Shown in pieces: positions 15,001 through 24,000 of a stretch of 64,000 bases of DNA. How positions within the stretch are numbered: position 1 is the first letter of the stretch; every line of letters starts with the position of its first letter. Below the pieces are notes generated by a model. It did no database searches and was not told the origin of the DNA. It was given only the letters and a program-made list of their open reading frames with translations. This DNA is from Arctopsyche grandis (taxonomy: Eukaryota > Arthropoda > Insecta > Trichoptera > Hydropsychidae). The translations under genes were made by a program, and so were the position numbers. The DNA lies in assembly GCF_051622035.1 (NCBI RefSeq), contig NC_135364.1, positions 16,243,001 to 16,307,000 on the forward strand, in the 5' to 3' direction.

Positions 15001-18000
15001 CTCGGGCCTGCCTAATTCAATATATTCTAAGACAAAAATCCGTCAACTAGTTTTTTCCTGGTATGATTCAACTGTTTGTTCCAGATTGTACAACCTTATA
15101 GTGGAATGGACAGGAAATATAGATAAAAATTGACCTTGCTATCTAGCTTCCGTTTTAACTACTTAGCTAAAATCAAAATTTTCCCTTTGTATGATTCGAA
15201 TTAGTTCAATTGTTTGTACAGATTTCGCTTAATCTGAACACGTCCGTTTTCTTGTTTTATCTACATATACCTACGAGAGCACGATTTTAGATTACCATGT
15301 ATCGTGATTGCACGGTTTGCACTTTATCATAATTCCTGATTAAACATTTTGACTGCACAATTATGTACGTATGTATATGTAGAGTTGCCCATTTACCACT
15401 TGAATAAACTTTGTTATAAATCTCGTTTGTTTGCATATACATACATAATTTTATCAGTAAGCTAGACAACAATGCACAGTCGGTTTTGACAGATTATAAA
15501 ATCAGTCTGTAATATTAATAAGCATTGTGTGAAAGATGGCTGAATCATTTTGTCCGACACAATCTCTGTTTTACATATTTTCAAGACTGCCAAATTAGGC
15601 CATCAATCCAATCGAACAACCCCAATTAATTTGCAGCATAAGAATTTGAATTGAATCAGTTGAATAGTGGGCTCCTCGCAACAGTGTGAATTAATAAATC
15701 CTCAAGCAAAATAAGACCAAAAGTTCGTTTCTGTATATGTATGATGAGAGATTATTCAATTCTCATAATACATGTGCATTTCAAGCTCCATACTCCACGA
15801 TGTGTGAAAAACTGTGCAATATAATAATAATGATAAAGGCGAAGTAGAGTGCGTCGTCAGACATTTGAAGACTGCCTAATTAATTTTAACCAATTACGGA
15901 ATTTTCGTTTTAACTAATTCTTGTTTACACACACACATACATTCTCTCTTCAGAATCTCGTTAGCATTGTTGGCACGATATGTGTTGGAGACAACACAAA
16001 TCACTGAAATTTGTGCAAAAGTGCCACCTGTGCGGTTCCGTCTCTATAACCGATACAGCCTGGCCTCTGGTCAAAAGGTCGTATGTCTCTGGCACATTAT
16101 ACTGATTGTGAGGTGGTTTAGGTGAGTGGCCGCCAACCGGTTGGTCCACGGCCCCGCGTACCTCCCTATAAGGAATTCAACCAGCGCACATCTCGAATCT
16201 AATGCACAAACTCACCAGCGGCCTTGCTCTCACCCGCCTCTTGCTCCCAAAACCTCAAAAAAATAGATAAAGTAAAAATGAAGCGAGCACTAACGGAATT
16301 GTCGGTTTTTTCCGATAGGATTAATTTTGATCCTTTCTTCGCTCCCTGCTCGTCCACTGGCTTGGTATTCGATGACTTCATAGTTAGTTGCCTTGTATGA
16401 GAAAATGCTGACGTTAGTTCGGTGTGAGACAGAGTTTACTCCATGTGTTCGAAGTGACGTGTAAATGACGCAGACGTGGTGCTCTCGCACGTACAAGAAT
16501 CGTCTATGAACTTCTACATATCTTGTACGCATCTGTGATTCTTGTTCCGTACAAGCTTTTTAATCAAAATATTTTGCAACATCTCATAATCATTTAATTC
16601 CGGGCTGTATGAAAGATGTTTCTCGTTCACATCTTTCATGGGGAAAGAATCTACGTAAACAAAAGTACATTTTTTCTTCTTCAGTTTTAATTGTTCCTAA
16701 ATTAGGAGTTTTATTCGTTTTTGTTTTTTCGAAATTTTTAATGACCTATGACAAATAATTTGTCCCATTTTTTTATTGGTTCATTCATGAAACAGCAAAC
16801 TACTAAGTTTATATGCAGGATGTGGACTCCGCATCTAACTTTTACTTTATTCTTCCACTCGGCTCCGACTTGAACGCAAAGAATAAAACAATAGTAATAA
16901 ATATAATAGCGATTTTCAAACTATTAAAAATTTAAAGGAAATAAAAAAATCACTGTAAATTGACACGTAACCCAATTTATTGAATTATTGGTAATGAAAT
17001 TAGTATAAATAAAAAGTAAATACATTCATAGTGTATGTGTATGAATTTCATACACAAACAAATCAATTTAATAAAAAAATAATACATAGTAAAAATGAAA
17101 ATAAAAAAAGTATGAGACGGAAGAAACAATCGGTTTTGGCCACAACAAATCTAAATACGTGCAATTTAACGGTTTTATTTATAGTGTAATTTAAATTTAT
17201 GATATTTATGAAGAAATTATTAAATTTAAATTTATTAGTGAATTTACATACTTTAGTATTAGTATAATATTATGGTATGTGAAGACATGTCGACACATGC
17301 CGTAATACTATTAATTAAAGAAAATAATAAAAACGAATCGGAGTCGGTTGATTTTTTACGACTCCGACTCCGACTCCACAGCCCCAGTTATATGTATGTA
17401 ATAAGCCCATACTGAGATACATATCTATTATTCAGAATTGAAAAATTCTCCTGAAATAAAAAAATGAGTGATTATAATTATAATTAGCTTGACAGTGTTT
17501 AAATTTTTACACTCATTTTTACAGTATTTTAAGTATTTCGAAGCATTTTCCAGTATTTGAGCAAAAAAATAAGTAACTATTCATCCATAGGTCATAATTT
17601 TGCTGTTAAATGTTAAATGTATGTATTTTAATTTCCCATACCAATTTTTGTCTTGAATTATTTTCTCCCACTGGGTCTTCTGCTATTCAATTCGTTCGAC
17701 TACAATCATTGAAATGAAACAATCAAACAGTTATCATCGCTGACACACTAACAATTTCACTATTTGTTTTCCGAAAAAATACCGGCTTAAATGAATCGAA
17801 TACAGGTTTTACCTTTCGATTTTGTAATATAAATCAAACAAAAACACTAAAGGAGTGTACCCAAGAATTATACATACTTGGCTAAATTATCAATTTTGTT
17901 TATTCCTGTGCTTCTTCCTCGTGCCCTTAGTCTTAGGCAAAGAACGGAAGCATATATTTGCACTGCTTCTAGCGAATAACACTCATTTTCGTTATAAATG

Positions 18001-21000
18001 ATAATATTTTACCAGACATTCGCTTTTGCATATTACATAAATCCTTCGAAACCAGCTTTCGAAGCAGAACAACAGTATTAACATCTAGGACTGGTTTGAA
18101 ATTGGAAGTTTGCAATGCGGATCGATACAGACATTACTCTATTTGCAACCGGCTGGCTGGACTCCCCATCAACTGTCCTCCATAAAAAGTAGTATTCGGT
18201 GCTGAGTGTTGAGTGTGTGGCCAAACGGGTTTGCACGGCTGCTTCTGCTGCATCCGGCCGCGACCTTGGATCGTGCGATTGTCTGTAGCCATATCCAACT
18301 CATCTCCAACTCTTCGCAAACAAACCACCTCTAAATTTAGCTGTTATGGACTTGAATTTGCACCTATCAAATAAAAAATAATAGTCCCAAATGAATGCAA
18401 CCAATTTTCCTCAATTATCATAAATTGATAGCAAAATGACCTGTTTCAATAAATGTGGCTTGCTAAACGCATTATCTGACTCGGCTAACTGAATTATTGG
18501 ATTTGATCAAACCCAAGCAGACTATGAGCTCGAGCCAATTAAAGGTGGTTTATTTGCAAATGAAGAAAATGTAATTTTGTGTTAGAGCACTGACTGATCA
18601 CTGCGTATAGTGCATATACGCACACGCATCGTACAACCCATACTAAAAGATAATTTAGAGTATAACTAGCTTTAGTCTACTCTAGACATTCACTGCAGAG
18701 TCAATGCATGAACTAAACTACTAATATTCTGTCTGTACCGGGGTCGCACTTCAATAGTCATTAAATATGTATGTAAGTGAACATCTGAAACTCCTGTACT
18801 TTTGTACTCCTGTACGTAATTAAAAGTAATTTCCCCCCAATAAATTCTTATCTCTTAATCACTATTGCATTTTATCACACACCTTGACTTGTCGTATTTG
18901 TCTATAGATTACTGTTTCTTTCCTATAGGACATTCGTTGAGATCAGTAAACCAGTCTATGGCTACAAACTCTGGTGACGGCTTTCCGTAACCCTATTTCA
19001 AACCTCAAGACCGCACGCGAACAATGAATGCAAGAACAATTGTAACGATATAAACTTGTCTTGCAAGTCTCAACCTGACCCACGATATGCATACGTTTGT
19101 ATGTTTGTAAGTTCAGGTATAGGGTATCCCACCAGATAACCCTTTTCGCGCAACGAACTCGAGTTCATTCGATACCGCAATAGCGAATATGTATGTATGT
19201 ATCAGAAAGTCGTTAAAATTTCTTTCAAATTTTAAAGATCGCGATGGCACATTTGACAAAATGCATGCTTCTCGGTTTCGATGGACGCGTTCCACGGCGG
19301 CACCTAAAACCCACGTCACCTCTGAAATATTCAAAATGTCAAAAATAGCCGCGGCAAGCGCCTATTTTCGGACTACGGAATAACATTTTCAACCAGCGCT
19401 GTTTTGTATATACGATTTTCTCGTGCAAGTCACTCGTTCCAATTTTCCACATTTCCAGCGCTCGAAATACATTCTAAGTGGTCTAAAGTTTAATTCGATA
19501 CCGATTCGCGAGTTCAACGTCTTAATTATTTTTATGGTGTCTTTCCGTTGTGTGAAAAGAAATCGAAATTGGTCATTATTCCCATACAAGTCTAATCAAA
19601 TTGAACGTTTCAGAATCAGTAAATTATAATGCGAATTTACAGTATTCCAATATTCCGTTTGAATTTATTATTGCATTGATTGAATGGTATTGTAACTCTA
19701 TACTAATTCTCTAATATAAAATGATAGAAGTACATATGAGTCGTTACATTCCAAAATTCTTTTAATTCGTTATGTCCAGAATCTCGGAAAATCAGAATAA
19801 ACGTAATACAGGCTACCAGTATTTCTAAATATTGTTAAATTATTATATTTAATGTTTTGCAAAATATTTCTCAATGACTGAAATGAAATGAAATGAAGGA
19901 AACTGGACTTATGCTACTTTCAAATATAGCAGCTCATATATTAACTTTAAAACGAAATACAAAACAACCTAATGGAAACAAAGTCTGTCACAAAGCCAGG
20001 CCTTTTTCATCAATCACAAAAAAAAACAAACAATATAACGATTCCTATATAAATTGAATAAAGGAGAGAAATTCTAAAATTAGATATGTTTTACTGAACA
20101 GTTTTGTTATATTCATGGAAAAGGTAATAATAATTAGCAAAATAATGATAAGTAAAAATAAACTCAACGTTTTTGGAAATAAGCCCTTTGACAATAGAGC
20201 TATAATATCCGCCCTTTGACAATAGAGCTGATAAACCCATAGATTGAATCTATCCAAGAGATAAAATAAATAAGAATAATTTATCGAACAAAATATGTAT
20301 GTATATATGTACATACAATATACAGATCCATGGTCTGAGGTCATAATTGTTGAACGTGTATTTCCAGTGAGAATTCATGTCAGAACTGAGTTTAACTTGA
20401 TATAATATGATACACCTTTATTTTTGTTAAACAATTGGTAGATATCACAAAGTCTGTTAAATTTCGGTTGGAACTAATCTGACAGGTTAATTCAGAGTTG
20501 ATTAGATTGGTTAATTGTTTGAAATAAAAATATCATCGCGTTTTAGTTCAATTGTGCTAAAATCATCTGTCAATTAACACTCGCAGACACTGAATTATCT
20601 TTCCATATATTGATAATAAAACTCATTATATTCAAGTTTATGAACCAAAACGTTGCCTTTACAATTATTCTGAGTCATGAACGAATTTAATTTTAGAAAG
20701 CATTTCATATACATACACCAAACCATTGTCCCTCCCTTCTTTCATTACAGTTTTCTCAATTAGGCTATTTACTGTTTTTCATCAACACAAAACAACTAAT
20801 TCCTTATAATACCTGATTGTTAATATAAAGTTTAATAGAGTTTTAGACTTTTAGACACATTAAAAAATGTATTCCCTGGTTTAGGGAATTTATCTTTTTT
20901 GTAACGAATGATCACTCTCTGGAATAGACGTCTTAGGGATACATTAAACTTTGCATATAAAAATTCAAATTCCCAGAATTCTGAGGATTGATCAGTTTAA

Positions 21001-24000
21001 AATTCGTCTACAAAATCACTATATAAGCATATATGAACCTCTTAAAATTAATCCATAAAACATTTTATATTCAATTTAGCCTTACGTCTTCAACTTTGAT
21101 ATTTTACTTCCTTAGGATATTTTATTTCCAAATCAACGAGTTTTATAAGTTGTATGTTGAATATGACTACTTCAAAATTCCATTGTGTTAATATTCCGTT
21201 GGCAAAAAGATGGAGTAGAGAAGCACTTCCGCCCGCGCCAAACTTTAAATTTGTCCCAAGTGACGCCACAACGTGTTCACAATTTATTACCAAAAATTAA
21301 TTTAGATACATATATATTATATGTATGTTTGTCCTGAAATTCACACTTTCGCTCTCCGATAAGGCTGGTCGTCGTTCACATAGAAGTGAGAATCTCAATG
21401 CCTTTTTTTATTCGTTCTCTTTAGCGCAAAATTTTATCGCGAAGAATCACGAACAAATATTATTTCGGCTTATCGTCGATAATAACATTTTCTCGTGTGA
21501 ATCACCTAGTAAGTATCACTACCCACCGTTTGCGCGAATTCGTATTTTTAACCAATAGCTATATTGTTCCGATCGATTCCAGTGTCTCCATTGTCTCGAT
21601 GGTTTCCTCCGATGAATAAGCAGACGTTTAATTGGAAGCGGGTGTTTGGTGACGCGACCGAACAATCGAACGTTTGTTGCTGCTTTCTTGGGACAGGACG
21701 AACGACCATTTTGAAAACATACTAACCGATTTCCGCCATCCAAGAATAAATAACTCATCGAAGACGCGACGTAAATGTTTAACAACGGCTTTTTATCGCA
21801 TATAAAAAAGTCGTCGGCGTGATTCGAATAATAAATTACGACCGTTCTGTTTTCAAGCGCACGCCACGCCACACACCTCGTAGAAAGCCTCTTTTACATT
21901 CCTTAAAAAGTCGCCAGTAGCGTTTCATTTGCCAAATTAATATTTTAATTATATCCTTCTTTGATTAGTATTAACTATTGTGGTGACTTTGTTACAGGTA
22001 ATGGCAGCAAAGATCCGGGAAAGAAGGAAAAACAGGCCGTGTCTCCAGCAGCTCGCTCAGCGAATGGTGAGAATTTTTTCAATACATATGTACCTAGAAA
22101 GTAGAATTTATATTATATTATATTAGCCAACAGTATGGCTCAGTGGTAGCGTGTATGTTTAGCACCAAGTGATTATTGGGTTCGATCCCGCTATACTGCT
22201 GGATATTTGTAGACTTGGATATTTGTGACTCCAAGTCGATTGTTTCTTATCAGAGTTTGCCAATTTTATCTGATCATTGTTGAAACGGTTCCTCAAAATT
22301 GGCAAAAAAATCATCCTACCTGCTGTCACAAACCTTCTGTATTTAATGTAAAAAGTATGTACAAATCCAAAATCCATAGATGTCTCAATGGATTAATTAA
22401 TTAATTGTTAATTTAGTGAATTATGTAATAAAAATGCTGCATTGTTTGTGATTATTTGTCTAAGAAGGCGCATTGGGGTTTCCAGATACAAGTCCTGTGT
22501 TGAGCTCGATCTTATAGAATTTATTCGGAAGTATTTCTGTAGTACTGCTGGTCAGATTTAGATATTTGTGACTCTTAGTCGATCGTTTCCTGTCAGAGTT
22601 TCCCAAATTATCTGATTTCCTCATCAGATTGGCAAAACCATCCTACCCACTATATCATCTTTTATAATCTATACATTTTAATTTAATATTATAGGTCTCG
22701 CTCAGGGGCAAGCCGTAATGGCATCATGGGATTTTGAAAAATATAATATAAATTAACTTTGAGCTCACGGGAAAATCTATTTAAAATATCATATACTTTG
22801 ATCAAATTTAGCCTTCAGTTTTATCCCTGTATTCTACTGAAATGTTGCACTAAACTACCACTTTTTTCATTTAGTTCGTTTTATGACCTTTTGGTTTATT
22901 ATTTTATTCGTGCAATTAAAAACATATAAAAGAAAAAGGCTCCGTCATACGAACTGCGAAATTCTTTTTTGTGGCAGTAATTCCATGACATATTAAAAAA
23001 AATCATTTGTTTAATTTTACCATGAATATTAAAAGTGCTTGATATACAGTTACAGAGGCAACTGGTGCAGATATGTACATATAGCACATATGTATGTATC
23101 TCGAGAATTGTTAATCCTAGTGTCGCCAAGCTCACAGAATTTTATACCGTATTCCTTCCCACATCTTATTGTTATATTTCTTGTTAAAAAGGTCTCATAT
23201 ATAGTGATTGTATGTACAAATCTTTACATTTACAAAGATTTACAGTTTCTTAAAGCAACAACTTTCGCCCTTACGCATGTCTGATTGAACTCTTTATACG
23301 AAAAATAGCACGTTATTGCGTACGTCGACCTTTAGTACCAACTCTTTTTGAGACGTACAATATATTTTTCAAATCCATGAATATTCCTTTTTCACACACA
23401 TGACCTTGATATCTCCTATGTTACGCAAGTGTGAAAAACCCTCACATGAGGTAACTCGCCCTTATATATGTATGAACACACGCATTGTATAATATACTTT
23501 AAGGATAATACCCATCGATCGCCGAGTTTGCTCAACTTAATTCCACTATTTGTATACTAGCATAAATCGTAAAAATAAAGAGTGGAAGTCGCTCATAAAC
23601 TGGCTGTGTCTGCCTGTTGACACTTCCCAGCCGCAAACTTAAAGTTCCCATTGTCTTTGTCTTCCCTCGCGTTTATTTTTCGGCTGGCAATCGATAAATG
23701 TACCGTGTTCCGAATATATCCGCTCATTGAATCTTCAGAGGCGCAGTTCGTCACCTTTTGCATTATTAAAGTGGATTTAATTAAAGGTAAACTCGCGAGC
23801 GACTTTAATTCATGGGAAATTGGGGTTGTTTTAGCGTGAAAAACGGTGTCGACGCGCTGCGTTGCGGGGGAGGCTGGGCTTTCGAGATTGAATGGTGCAG
23901 GAATGAGGTGAGGTGGAGAAAGGGGGGTCGCGGGTCGGCGGCCGCCGGAGGCTGCGATCAATAGCAACGGGGGGAGGTTCGAGGGGGTGGAGCACCCACC

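Larger units (their letters stand above)
12134..16815. other. Intronic sequence, mostly AT-rich, with isolated exon-like ORFs
   Basis: No complete gene. Notable items are a dispersed repeat at 14381-14517, an open plus-strand stretch at 14812-14982 and minus-strand ORFs around 15961-16530 in moderately GC-rich sequence. None has a recognisable domain. Confidence 0.5.

Noticed and set aside
18134-18328. Minus-strand ORF with a BH3-like LRRVGDELD string
   Set aside because: The motif is short, the first hydrophobic position is not hydrophobic, there is no ATG before it, and the rest does not resemble any BCL-2 family member. Most likely chance.
21519-21872. 117-codon minus-strand ORF
   Set aside because: No recognisable motif, and it lies antisense to a better-supported candidate exon region of gene 1.
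22126-22200. Possible tRNA gene (A box and B box present)
   Set aside because: The arms do not fold into a complete cloverleaf and the sequence continues into a repeated body, so it is the head of a SINE.
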